64,000 nucleotides of DNA, from NCBI GenBank assembly GCA_025766275.1, contig JAFKAC010000003.1, positions 1,550,001 to 1,614,000 of the forward strand. Reading direction: 5' to 3'. Below the pieces are notes generated by a model. The model saw only the letters and a list, made by a program, of their open reading frames with translations. It did no database searches and had not been told where the DNA came from. This document shows positions 46,901 to 58,344 of the stretch, one piece after another; within the stretch, counting starts at the first letter, position 1, and every line of letters starts with the position of its first letter. The position numbers were made by a program, and so were the translations under genes. This DNA comes from Lactarius indigo (Eukaryota; Basidiomycota; Agaricomycetes; Russulales; Russulaceae).

Positions 46901-49880
46901 AACCAGTTTTTATAAGGACAAGTGGGTCAAAACGACGAACGCCAATGTGTCTCACAAGGGAACACACGAGCAAGGGTGCTCATCCCAAGTGCCTGTGCGC
47001 ATCGATCCAGCGTGGGGTCTGATGTCAGGGGTTTCCTCTGCCATCCAGTCTCGGAGTTACACTCAGGTCCAGACTTTCGACTCGGGACGCAAGAATTAAC
47101 GCCCCTAACTGTAGAAGTTTATTAACAGTGATGTGAACGACAGGCCAGGCGTCCTTGAGAGTGCACAGTCCAGGGAAACTAGCCAAGAACCCGAACTTCA
47201 ACTACTTTTCGGAAATAAGCTGGCATACCGAATCCGCAGCTTCACTAGACGGATCTTGGACGGTGGGAAGAGAAGCAAGACCTCTGTGGTTGGTGCATGT
47301 ACTACGAGCCTCGCAGGTTATGGACGTCGGATGCTACGTCGGAGCCAGGAATAACGATCGTAAATGCCGGGCGGTGGTTGACCTCGAGGCACCATGGCGT
47401 ATATTGATCATTTTCTGGCTTCCGAGTGTTGCCTTCAGGCCGTCTATGATAGGTGCAAAGACGACAGACTAGGCACGGCAGGACTCGGACGCCAAAAGCA
47501 GGGTGTCACTGCCAGATGAGAGACCCACGCTATATCAGCATCTAGCTCGGAGTTTTAATGTGCGAACGCGAGGCAACATCCACGTCAAGTCGCTTTCTGA
47601 TGCAGCGGGGACGCGACGAGAGTGCTCGTCAAGCTGGTCCGTCGTGGTACGAATGAGTCAAAGAGTACTTCCTATCTAATCTCCATGTTTGACGCGCAGC
47701 ACCTACGAAGGTGTGTTTGAACCCTAGCACCGGAGAAGGAAGAGATTACAATGGGTGGTATGAATGGAGGGTCGAATGGGGGCGTATGGCGGCAGGAGTG
47801 AAGCCGAAAAAACACGTTCCTGCGAGTTGTCACGGGGAGCGGGCTTCATATCAATCCCCATCCTAAAACACCTACAGCAGGCGCTGCGTGGCGTGGAGAG
47901 GGACACAGCAAGCAGACAAGACCGTGACGTCCGTCAAAGCCCAAGTCAGGTCCTCAGGCTGGCACCGCTCAGTCCACCGTGGCGCCATTTCAAATTGCTT
48001 ATTTGGAGTAATCGCTTAATCGAACACTCATTTGCTGGGAATACGGCTAGTTCATTCACACCTTGCCTGTGCATGTCCTCTTCGGCCCCATTCCCCATCC
48101 CCCTTTCGCACCTCAGGGCTCTTGGTCATTCTTTCCTTTCGTACGTAACGAATAATCTCGTGACCCCTCCGAGTCGGTGTCTGGTTCCCACAGTGGGGAG
48201 CAAGTGCTCTCCCCGCAAACATCGTAGTTGGGCTACATGTGAGACCCACACCTGTTCGGTTCCAACAACGTCGACTTTGGTCCAGAAGCTATGGGCCGTA
48301 TTGCCTAGTATTGATATATACGAGTGATCGTGACAGACCCAAACTATCGACGTGTGTGCATCTCCCCCAGATAGCCAATTATTTGTACGTCTATTCTAGA
48401 TTTGTAGCAGAAATCCGTGTCCGTGGAAGGAAACGTACAGTAACGAAACTGAGAGGTGCATTCGAGAGGAGAAAGAGGAGAGAAAATGCGAAGATTAGTT
48501 TCTGCGTGTGTCCAAGGACAAATATTCAGTGCCGAACACAGAACGTATTAGATCTGTTTTCTGCCTTTGAGGAAATTATATGAAGCGATCTGCCTCGCAA
48601 TGGCTCTGGTTGTGGCACTACCCTGGCTGATAGGGTAACCGCTCACTACAAGCCATGAGCGAGACCATCAGACTAAAAATCGGGGAGTGAACATACGCTT
48701 CGCCACTGCTGTATGAGTTGCCTGATGTTCAGGCCCAATCTGGCTGAACTCCCAACTCAAAAGATGAGCTTCGCCGGTGCGTTGGAGGTAATTGTTCAAG
48801 ATGAGAATATAGTCTGCCCAAACTAGTTGTAAAAAATAGTGACTTATAAAAGTGTATGCACCCTACCAGGGTTGGAAGACATAGTGGGCTTTTCGCGGGA
48901 GCTGTAACGAGTATGTTTCGAGGAGTAGGAAGTGTTCTGGACAGATAGTGACTCGACGTTGGGAAGGGGGCATTTTATACCTTCCGACCGACACAGTACT
49001 CCGGGGGGTGACCGAGCGAACGGTGAGCTAATGGATTTTGCGACAAGGACAGTCACTGCAAATTGATGCCAAAAACGACGAAGGATGGGTATGAGGCTCG
49101 AGTCAAGCGATCCTCGGAAACGTAGAGGGGTACGCTGGTTGAAAACGTTGCCGCCAACCATGGGCGTTGTACGGCAATACGCAAAACGGCAGATCAAAGG
49201 AGATAGAACAAAAACTCGGAGACAACGGACTACAAGCCGTAGCTAAGATCCGACGAGTGACGGGCAGGATAGGCAAAGATATGAGAAGTAAGTTCCGTTG
49301 AGACAAAAGCCGACAAGACCAAGTTGGATATTTGGATGTGACACGAGAGGAGCTAGAAGCTCCGGTAATAAACCAAGCAAAATTTGTGAATCATTGTCGA
49401 GAGCGCGGATTTGTAGGTTTGTAACGATCGGTGTAGTCCGTGTATATGTTTCAGTGACTCGAGCATAGCTGGCGCTTATTTGCCGTTGACATTGAGCGCC
49501 TTGGAACTGTTTGCGAGGTGTAAATGGGGTACGTGCCGTGGTGAGTGACGAAACGAATATGATATACAGCACCGTCGTGTCGATGAGTTACTTTGCTGTA
49601 CGTTTTGGGTAAAGTTTTGGGTGGCGAATTTGGATAAGCCGAGCCAAACAAGTAGGCAGAGAGGGGCGCCAATCAGTGTGAGGACATCGCACCCAACAGT
49701 ACATTGCCGTTTCTCCGATGTGTTGTATGTGTTGCACAGTCGCAGCAAGACAACATCCCCAGTAGTTTTTTGTTTTCATCGGTGGATTTGATACGGTCGA
49801 AAGCGCACGTGTGATTGGCTATCGGAGGGTGAAATTGATTTCCGGGAAGTGCCGGAGAGATGTGGGCGGCGATGAGCTGT
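43929..49880. other. Six-kilobase gene-poor stretch
   Basis: No frame here shows a recognisable domain, and I could not link frames through plausible introns. Open frames on both strands are below about 120 codons, apart from one of 187 codons at 47764-48327, with biased, non-conserved composition. There is no reverse transcriptase or transposase motif, and no long terminal or inverted repeat that I could see by eye. A 15-bp direct repeat lies at 45920 and 45973. The right end grades into the G-beta promoter. Confidence 0.4.
45920..45998. repeat. Short direct repeat around GGCGCC
   Basis: GTCTTTAGGCGCCAG occurs identically at 45920-45934 and 45973-45987. Both copies are followed by a similar RNRYATGTGRYC stretch. 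Spacing is 53 bp and the core is palindromic (GGCGCC). It could be a pair of binding sites or a small duplication. Confidence 0.5.
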
Positions 49881-50196
49881 TGGTCGTCTCGGCGCTCTCC
49901 TCAGTCCCTTCCTCGTCGCCATCTCCCCGCTCTCGTCCCTCCTTACCACCAGAGCTTCTCTGCTCCTTCATCTTCTTTTCTTCTGACTCCCCTTCCCGCA
50001 CACTCCCGACTTCCCCTCTCCTCCGATCTCCGTCTCTCCACCCTCTCGGTGCCCAAAATCAATTAGGAAACCCATTCTCCCCCAGCTTCGTGGTCTGTCT
50101 GTGGATTTTCTCATCGCCCTCCCTTCCCTCACACTTGTCAGCAAAAATAGGCTCTGATTGTTGTCATCCTCGTCTCCTTCCAACCCATCAACAGTT
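49881..50196 (+). promoter_or_regulatory. CT-rich 5' leader of the G-beta gene
   Basis: Strongly pyrimidine-rich sequence (runs of CTCC, TCTC and CCCT) from about 49890 to 50130, ending 70 bp before the ATG at 50197. Such tracts are typical just upstream of fungal transcription or translation starts. Frames open through it are compositional artefacts. Confidence 0.5.
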
Positions 50197-51457
50197 ATGT
50201 CTCAAGCCCAGGGCGACATCCAAGAAAGAATCGCAGGCTGCTCGTCGCGAGGCGGACAGTCCTGAGAGAACGAATTCGGGCAAAACGAGAGTCTTCGGCA
50301 GATACCAGTCGTCAGTATTCAATCAGTCTATCTTCGTTCAGCTTTTAAAGACCATTAACCCACCTTCAGTCCGAGCTATGGCTGCAGAAGTTGATCCCTT
50401 GCCGCGCATCGTCATGAAACCTCGTCGCGCTTTAAGGGGTCATCTTGCCAAAATATACGCAATGCATTGGGCTACTGACAAGCGGCATCTTGTCTCTGCA
50501 TCCCAAGACGGGAAACTCATCGTCTGGGATGCATACACCACTAACAAAGTCCACGCTATCCCACTTCGTTCTAGCTGGGTCATGACTTGTGCTTATTCCC
50601 CATCTGGAAATTTTGTCGCTTGTGGTGGCCTTGACAATATCTGCTCTATTTACAACCTACACAGCAAAGAAGGCAATAGCATCAGAGGCGCTCGCGAGTT
50701 GAGCGCACATTCTGGTTACCTCAGCTGCTGCAGGTTTATCAACGATCGTCAAATCGTCACCAGCTCTGGTGATATGACTTGCATGTTGTGGGATATTGAG
50801 ACAGGATCGCGCAGTGTGGAATTTAGTGACCATACTGGCGACGTCATGAGGTAGGATTAACGTTATGTAGGCGAGTCGGTCGTGCTTATTTTGGTTCAGC
50901 CTGTCGTTGGGCCCAAATCCAAATCTGTTCGTATCGGGTGCATGCGACGCCACCGCCAAACTTTGGGATATTCGCAGCGGGAAAGCTACTCAGACCTTTA
51001 CTGGCCACGAATCGGACATTAACGCCGTCCAGTAAGCATTATTTCTCACTCTCCATGGAAAACTTATCGAACATCCTCTAGGTTTTTCCCAAATGGAGAT
51101 GCGTTTGCAACGGGCTCCGACGACGCGTCTTGTCGCTTGTTCGACATACGCGCAGATCGGGAGCTAAATACATACACACACGACAACATACTGTGCGGCA
51201 TTACCTCTGTGGCGTTTTCTATCTCGGGCCGCATCCTTTTCGGTGGTTACGATGACTGGACTTGCAACGTTTGGGACACGTTGAAGGGTGAACGTGTCGG
51301 TGTTCTCACCGGTCATGAAAACCGCGTTAGCTGTTTAGGCGTGAGCGTGGATGGGATGGCCCTCTGTACGGGAAGTTGGGACAGTACTCTCAAGGTGAGA
51401 AAGCGTCTGATGTTTGAAAGGTGATGGTTACTTACCTCTGGTCAGGTCTGGGCTTAA
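50197..51457 (+). CDS. GPB1: Heterotrimeric G-protein beta subunit
   Basis: WD40 propeller that partners G-alpha and G-gamma in pheromone and nutrient signalling at the plasma membrane. The ATG at 50197 gives [13 protein letters not shown], then AARREADS, then [16 protein letters not shown]: the coiled coil that grips G-gamma. These three pieces lie in successive frames, with one surplus base at 50236-50237 (GG) and another at 50261-50262 (CC). An intron then leads to [20 protein letters not shown]. The seven WD repeats follow: [120 protein letters not shown] and [14 protein letters not shown], ending KVWA at 51457. Near-identity with fungal G-beta makes true loss of the N-terminus unlikely. 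Confidence 0.93.
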
Positions 51458-51938
51458 ATGACCGTGATATGCCAAATCGGTGGCGCCACCTTCTCATACC
51501 CTCGGACCATGCGCCGCGCTCGTGCTCGGTTTTATTTGCTCGTTATTTTGCGGTCGTATCTTGTGTCATTCCCTATCTTCTTACCTGTCTACGACTCGGA
51601 AAGGGCTCGTCAGAGCCTCTTCGTGTCTGTCATTACTGTGCTACCGTAGCTTGACCTTTCATCGCTGGTAGACTTTCCTTGTGCTCGAGAGTATGTTTTT
51701 TGCAATTGTTCCCCATAGTCCCATAGCTACATTGATTGTGAAATATTTGTCGCTCTTACCGCTTGAAGCTTCCGTCTGAATCACGTGAGACTGTTTGACG
51801 ATGGGAGCGTAACCCCATTCGTCGTCAACCGTCACTCGTCACCGGCCTCAGTCCTCGTTGTCAGCATTAGCGGTCGGCGTTGGCCCAATAGTTGATAATA
51901 CCAAGGAAACACCACGGCTTGACGCGTACTAAAGCTAC
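51458..51938. other. Intergenic stretch between G-beta and the coiled-coil gene
   Basis: 3' flank of G-beta followed by the promoter of the next plus-strand gene. Overlapping frames at 51421-51671 are not conserved. Nothing else seen. Confidence 0.45.
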
Positions 51939-54653
51939 ATGTCGGACGACGACCGTGCAGCCAAGGCTGCGCGCGCTAAGGCTCTCGTTCGTGACTTCAG
52001 CTCAATCACTATAGACGGGGCACACCTAACCTCGCATTCTTTCAGCTTAACAAGAAGAGACAGCAAAAGAAATCTGGACCCGTTTCGACTCCAAGCGCAG
52101 GCGCTGGTGCGGTCGCATCGACAACGCCAACACCGGGCTCACCATTGGTCAGAGCGCTTTCTCCCACCCTCGTGGATCCCTCGGAGGAGATCAAGGCCGA
52201 CGTGACGGATCTGTGAGCATCGAATTTCTTTGTTGGCTGCGAGTACAAGGGATTGAAAACACGTATCAGACTGGGCACAGCTCCACTAGCACAAGACGTG
52301 TCAGAAAACGAATGGCTAACATCCCTGCCTCGAGTGGGGACACCATCTATTGTATCGCCTTCTGATAATTTACCTCCAGTCAACGCGGCACCACTCGGCA
52401 CGCCGTCCTTGTTGCCGTCGCTGTCTCATGCCAACGGAGAAGAGCTGGAGAGTCTACGCGCTGAGCTGCAAAACCAACGCCAAACTATCGCGTTACTCGT
52501 TTCTGAGAAGATGTCGTTGAGCACGTCTTTGGGGCGTCTGTCCGACGTTTCAAGTAGTACGTTCGATCATTTCGGAATCTGCAACGTGTTGTCCCGATTG
52601 AGATTTGTTGTTGATAGGGGCTAGCGAGCTGGAGGTTCTCCTCCGTGACGAACGGGCTGCCGCGAAAGCCTTTCGAGAACAGATGCTGCAACAGGACAAT
52701 GAATCCCAACAGCATTATGCAACAATTGAGAGGTTATCACGAAAGGAGAAAGAGTTGGAAGAAAAGTGCCGAGAGCAAGTAAGGATTCTCATTCGTAACA
52801 ACGGGGTGGTTACTTACAATACTTGGTAGGAACGGGAGCTACAGCTCACCAAGAGCTCTGCTGAAGGGCTGAAGTTTGAATTCGAGCGATCACAGGGGCT
52901 CGTCCGTGAATTGCAGGAGCGGATTCAAAGCGATGACGTTAGACAGCTCGAGGCCTCGCTGAAGAACGTCCAAAACCGGGCTAGTGAGCTCGAGTTTCAG
53001 CTCTCCAAGTCCAAGCAAGTATGTCCTTCATTCTTTGTGCTGGTCTTACATCTCACAAATGTACAGGCCAACGTCTCGCTCAAAGCCGACCACGACAGAA
53101 TTGAAAATGATCTCAAGGAACGAACTGCCTCGTCGGAGTCTTTGGCTGCGAAAGTGTCCGATTTGGAGGGGCGGCATGTGTTTGCCCAGAAACAACTGAC
53201 CTCTGTTACCGCGGAACATCAGGCTCTGCGTCTGGAGAAGACCTCGCTTCAGTCTCAGCTCGATGAACATCTCGGTACTATTGCTGGTCTGCGCAAAGCC
53301 GCCTCTCAGTCTGCAACTAACCAGGAGGCTCTCAACCGGCAGCTACGGTCATCTCAGGCGGACTTGCGTAATGCCATACGGCGCGCAGAAGAGGCCGAAC
53401 GCACCCATCAAGATCTTCAAAATGAAGGCTCATCCCTAATGCGCTCCCTAGATGAAATGCGTCCAAAAATAGTCGAACTCACGAATGCGAAACTCGAGCT
53501 AAGCGAGAAGAATAACCTCCTAGAGCAGGCAGTTCGGGACCGGGATGGCGTGATTGCTCAGCTGGAGTCATCGCTCCAAGCTGCGCAGGATCAAAACGAG
53601 TCGTTAGCCTCAAAGCTCTTGGACTCTGAAACTGCGCGCGAGAGGGACAGGTCGTCGGCACAGGAGACCCAGGACGAGCTCCAGAGGGGATATGCGCAAA
53701 TCGAAACGGAGCTGTCGGATGCGCTCGCGAGCATTCGAGAGTTGGAAGTGGAACGGGCGGGACAGCGCCAGCTCGCCAACCAGCGTGTGGACGAACTCGA
53801 CCGCATGTCATCCACCTCACACAGCCTCAAAGTAGAAATCGCGTCGCTGCACCAAGAGCTCGAGGAGCGCAAGCTGGCCGAAGTGGAGCAGGAGGAGTTT
53901 CTGGAACGTGCGCGCACGGACGTCGAGGTCCTCCGGGCCGATCTGGTGGCCAAAGTACAAGAGATCGAGGAACTTCGCGCAGAGGTCTCCGCCGCGGCCG
54001 CGCACTCGGCGTCGTCGTCTTCGTCACCTTCATCACCTTCCTTGGACAAGGAAATGATGAACGCGCTCAAGCAGCAACACCGCCTCGAGTTGTCCGCCGC
54101 GCAGTCGCAAATCCGTGCGCTCCAATCTAGCGTGTTTGAAGCCGAAGCCCGTGCGCACTCGTTCCAGAAGCAGCTCAGCCAGTCCGAGGACCAGCTCGCT
54201 CAGCTCCGCGTGGCGTCGGCACAGCGGCCCTTCTCTCCCACCCCTTCTCGACCGTCGAGTCGGCAACGGGGTCGGTCAGACGACCTCCGGCGCGCGTCTT
54301 TGTCGTCGTCGCAGCAGCAGCGCCGAGGTGGTCCACCGCCGTCCCCGGCGCCGTCGGCATTCGGCGTAAATCTGTCACCTGAAACGCGGCACAAACGCAA
54401 AGTTAGTCTTGGAATGCTCAAGGCCCGGATTGACAGTGAGATGGCCGCGGCGGTGATACCCTCAGTCCCTGCGTCACGTGCGACCTCGCCTTTACACCAC
54501 CATGCGAGCGCAGCGGCAGATCTGGACAATGCATCCCCCATGGACCCGCATGTAGCCAATGACGCCCACAGCCTACACAAGCGATCCCAGTTTTTGGACG
54601 AGTCTCACATTTTCTGGTGTCACTCGTGTAGAGGAGAGCTGGTGGTCCTGTAG
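51939..54653 (+). CDS. Long coiled-coil protein, possibly golgin-like
   Basis: The ATG at 51939 gives MSDDDRAAKAARAKAL, an intron (51987-52045), then LNKKRQQKKSGPVSTPSAG: a short basic N-terminus recalling GM130-type golgins. Heptad-rich coiled coil occupies most of the protein from about 52440 to 54000 (for example EELESLRAELQNQRQTIALL, ELEVLLRDERAAAKAFREQM, LRLEKTSLQSQLDEHLGTIA). A second coil follows near 54060-54220, then a Ser/Pro/Arg-rich region and KVSLGMLKARIDSEMAAAV. The C-terminus, HIFWCHSCRGELVVL, has a CxxC pair and looks conserved rather than random. Four or five introns are short and in phase. A Golgi tethering role is a guess from the architecture; other coiled-coil scaffolds are possible. 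Confidence 0.8.
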
Positions 54654-54815
54654 CCACACCCTATATTCTTTTTTTACATCCAGAGCGTGTTTTTTTCATG
54701 ATGGTTTAGGTTATATATACATCACATGAGATCGCTATTAGTCGAGATATCGAGCAAGTATTATAGATGCGCATGGTTATACACAGCAAACGCCACGACA
54801 AGTACATCGATCATT

Positions 54816-56653
54816 TCATATTGCCGCAGTCCGCTTCGTCTTCAGGTTGCGCAGCTTGACCAATAGGTCCTACAAATGACAGATTCAAATCCAGCCGTTC
54901 GGGTTAAAGTCGTTCCCGATTAAAAAAAATAAAAATAAAAATCGACAAACCTCAATCTCCTCGGGGTGGAGGCTACCCCTGTTACTCTCTTCTTGTACAT
55001 CGTGCTCAATACTCTCGAGAATATCACCAATAAGATCGCGGTAGTCCACGCCAAAGAAGTGTGTAAGTTTTGCAGCCTGCCTCCTGCGGGCTTGGAATGA
55101 AGCCATTTCGGGGGAAGAAGGGCTGCTAAGATTGAATTGCGAGGCGAGGGAGAGGTTGGACGATCGAGTGGGTAGCGAACGTCGACGCTCCGAACGGACA
55201 CTCTTTGCGTCGTCTTCGCGCGCTGGAGTGGTGGTGTAGCCCTCGGCCCCCGGCTGATCGTTGGTTAAGATTGAATGGAGCTCGGCCAGAGACTCCCTGT
55301 CGTCCTGCGGTCTCGGTGTCAGCATACATATGGGGATTCGTGCCCCTAAAATAGATGAGACGTAAGGGCGACGGAGGACTCACGCGGTCGATTAGTTCAC
55401 CGAGAGAGTCGAGGGAATATCTATAATGCATGTAGACGGCGGACGCACGCTTCCCTGGCGAGCCGTGAGCCTCGGAGTCGAGTAAAGGGATAATTGATTC
55501 CGAGTGGCTCCCTGCACGATGCCTTCTCAGCTTGCCACCCTTATTCAGATATGAAGTCTGGTTGGCATTCCGCCCGGCAGGTCGAACAGCCTCTCGCTCA
55601 GTATGAGATGGCCGCTCAGTCGAGTAGACCCTGTCTGTCGGCTTTGGAGAATGCCGAGTGTGATACAGCGTCTGAGGCGGCTGTACGCCGAACATCTGGG
55701 CAAAAATAACACTTTAAGGTTACTCGGATCAGAGAGAAGACAGTAAGACAGACCACACCTTCTCCATCTTGACCGCCCTGCGGACATTGATGGCTTTCTC
55801 GCGTTCGTCGAGCTCCTCTTTTACTCGATCATCACCATCGAACCAATTCCTCTTAAGCTCGGCGGCTGAGCTACTCCTACGCCGACCCAGGTGACGAGGG
55901 CTGATGCTGCCAATGGCAGGATCGAGAGCTGGTAGGGTGTCATCCATGTTGTTGAGACCAAGCACGAGAGAAGTAGGAACACGAGAACCGAGGTAGCGAT
56001 GGAGCTTAGCGATCTTTTCCCTCCTCCGCCGGCGATCGTCTTCTGGAGAGTCGGTCATAAAATCGGGCGAGTCAAACGGGTGAGAGGGGGTCGGGGACGG
56101 GAATAAATGTGGGGACTGGACGTGGGGAAAAGAGGGATTTTCGTCGTCTGAAAGGTCCATCAATGAAGCTGAATCGATCATTTTTCGGGCTTCCGTTTCA
56201 AGGCCTGCCTCTGTTGCCTCTGTCCCTACCCTTTCTACTCCTGCGTCCCCCTCCCTCTCCCACCGGCCAAAGGCCTACAGATGTCAAGGACTCTATAGGA
56301 CTGGGTGGGGATGAATGCCTGCGAAGGGTATCAGTGGAGTCGGCGGATCGTGTGTTCGCCGGAGACGCCCAGTTTGGACGAAAGCGCCCTACCCGAGAGG
56401 AAGGCTCCTCAGAGGACGCCCTCCCCGACGCCCGCAGAGACAAGACAGATAATGGGGAGGGCGTCTCGCCCAAGAGCTGGGTCAACTTTCGGGACTTTCT
56501 GACGAGGTCTGCCCGCTCCCATGGACGGAGGAGGTTCGTGGTGGGTGGTCGGTCGAGCACCTGGCCGGTGAAGGCAGCATCTTCACGTGGGCGAGTGTCG
56601 ACGGTTGTCACGGGGGCAGAGAGGGAAGCGTGGTGCGCGTGGGACGATTCCAT
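54816..56653 (-). CDS. Uncharacterised protein with three KLxxxLG-type motifs
   Basis: I cannot name this family. The ATG at 56653 gives MESSHAHHASLSAP. Three similar short motifs are spread through it: RKSRKLTQLLGETPSPL (about 56500), REKIAKLHRYLGSRVPTSLV (about 56000) and RRQAAKLTHFFGVDYRDLIG (about 55050), suggesting an ancient repeat. The last is followed by DILESIEHDVQEE, LHPEEIE and, after an intron, DLLVKLRNLKTKR to the stop at 54816. Between motifs the chain is Ser/Pro/Arg-rich. Introns with canonical ends lie at about 55690-55755, 55300-55380 and 54865-54950. In the first exon the frame changes; either a 118-nt intron (GTAGGG...TGTAG, about 56273-56390) or one surplus base near 56275 explains it. 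Confidence 0.7.
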
Positions 56654-56979
56654 ACGTGCGGAACGCCGGAAGTTGGGCTTGGGCGATGTGGGTAGGGGCG
56701 GTTTTCCGGGGGTGGGCTAAAGCGGGTGAGCGATAGGCTTGATATGGTTAGCTGATATGGAATCGGGGCGCACCAGCAAGGTTGTATTAATTCTAATAGT
56801 AGAACGTTGGGTATAGAGTGGAGATGTGGGACGAGAAGAAGGAGAAAGAGGGATGAAAGATTGGCGGGTGGTCGTCATGAACTGAGGCGAAGACCCTCGA
56901 CGACGACCCTTCGCTTGGTCTCCCCGGATCGTCCATATTATCTGCTACTCGAACCGGTTCGACTCTACTGTTCGAACTA

Positions 56980-57740
56980 TCACGCCTGCGCTTCTCCCCT
57001 CCTCAGCCGATTGAACTTGGGCAACGTCTCCCGGAGGTACTCTGCGTGTTTCCGTCGCAAATCCGCTTCCTGCATCCTCCCCCTCCCACTCCAAACGCGG
57101 CGTTCCGCCGACGGCCCATAAATAACCGTGTACTCGTCCAAGACCTCGTCGTCCCCCGGCACCACGAGGCAACCTGCGCCGATGACGCAATATGAAGATA
57201 TTCGCACGGTGTGATGCACGCGCGCTCTCGTCGAGACCGTGTTGAAGTTGCCCACACTCGGCGATTCGACCCCTGCAAATAATACACGGACATGAGGCCG
57301 ACATTTCAGGGCAGTGCGGTGGGGACGCACGGCACCCGATCTCGAATAAATTATCGTCGCCTATTCGCATGACCTCCTTACGCCTGACCGCCAACGCGTG
57401 AGAGGCGATGCCCAGGACCGTGTGTCGCTTTCTCACCTATTCACGATGATCGCGGCTTCCTCGATAATGCAGTTGGCCCCAATCACGATAGGTCCTGCAA
57501 TAGCAAAAATGGTTGCTTTTGGATGTACGATGGTCCCTGTCAGTGTAGTGAATGGCCAGCGCTTCTACAAAATCAACAGGAAATACCTGAGCCGATGGTG
57601 ATGTCGCCCTTGAGCTCAACATCTTGACACACCACAGCTTTAGAATGAATGGTGAATTTATCTCGGCTGGAACGAACAACACAACAGCTCTCTCTCTGTT
57701 TTTTCGCTTTTTTTCTTTTGGGGGCTTACATTGGAGGCAT
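56980..57740 (-). CDS. DCTN6: Dynactin subunit 6 (p27), left-handed beta-helix protein
   Basis: Pointed-end subunit of the dynactin complex that helps dynein bind cargo. The ATG at 57740 opens a four-codon exon (MPPI) spliced after GTAAGC to RDKFTIHSKAVVCQDVELKG. Hexapeptide-repeat turns follow: GDITIGSGT, VHPKATIFAIAGPIVIGANC, IIEEAAIIVNR, then RRKEVMRIGDDNLFEIGC, ESPSVGNFNTVSTRARVHHT, ISSYCVIGAGCLVVPGDDEV and LDEYTVIYGPSAERRVWSGR. It ends with a helical tail, RRKHAEYLRETLPKFNRLRR. Length (about 190 residues) is usual. The introns are short GT-AG. Ends at 56980. Confidence 0.88.
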
Positions 57741-58344
57741 GCGCTTTGATCAGGGTTGTGTGGTCGATCAATGATTTTATTTAGCTCTGATCGGCGATTA
57801 AAAAGGAAACGTGGTTACTGTATAATAACAGCTGCGCAAAGTCACGTGTTCTTCGTTGGTTTGTATAATGAAAGTGCGAATAGAGTGAGGGATATGTCTC
57901 ACTTAGTGTACATGACAAGCCATAAATAAGTGCTCAAACGACGACAAGAGAACCGAGAATGATCGCAAGTCAAGCAGAAGCGTGGATCTTCCGTGCTGGT
58001 AATGGGGGTTTGGGACTGACAGGACCAGGAGGGTTTCGGTCTTAATGTCTCAGCGTCCATTGCCACCTTCATCGCCGTCGTCGCGCTGCGCGCCGCCTTC
58101 GGATCCTGCGCGGCTTAGCTCGTCGCGCGACACTATTGACATCAGAGCCTCAGACGCCGGTGATGGTCCCGACGGAACTTTGGGCACCAGACGCAACGAA
58201 GTCGGCGACCGTGGAGGTAGCGGAGGAGCCGTGGGCCGGGGCACAGTCGCGGGAGGTGAGTCCGGCGCGGTCTCTGCTGCTCCGTCCGCATTCAGAGCCG
58301 GGGGTGAACGCGAGCGAGCCCGCTCGTCATCTCGGCCCGCAGGT
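57741..58344. other. Intergenic region with a Ser/Pro/Arg-rich open frame of doubtful status
   Basis: Left part is the promoter of dynactin p27. On the minus strand, 58350-58050 is open and Ser/Pro/Arg-rich (RDDERARSRSPPALNADG, ending DEGGNGR). It would extend the NVJ2-like protein by about 100 residues if one base near 58386 were surplus. The natural stop at 58345 after [14 protein letters not shown] is an equally good terminus, so I leave it out of the gene. Confidence 0.35.

Noticed and set aside
43929..49880. Retrotransposon or DNA transposon
   Set aside because: No reverse transcriptase, integrase or transposase motif and no terminal repeats seen by eye; a repeat-library search would be decisive.
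49811..50196. Extended N-terminus of G-beta in the CT-rich leader
   Set aside because: Ser/Pro-rich composition reflects the pyrimidine tract and is absent from G-beta proteins; the coil starts at the ATG at 50197.
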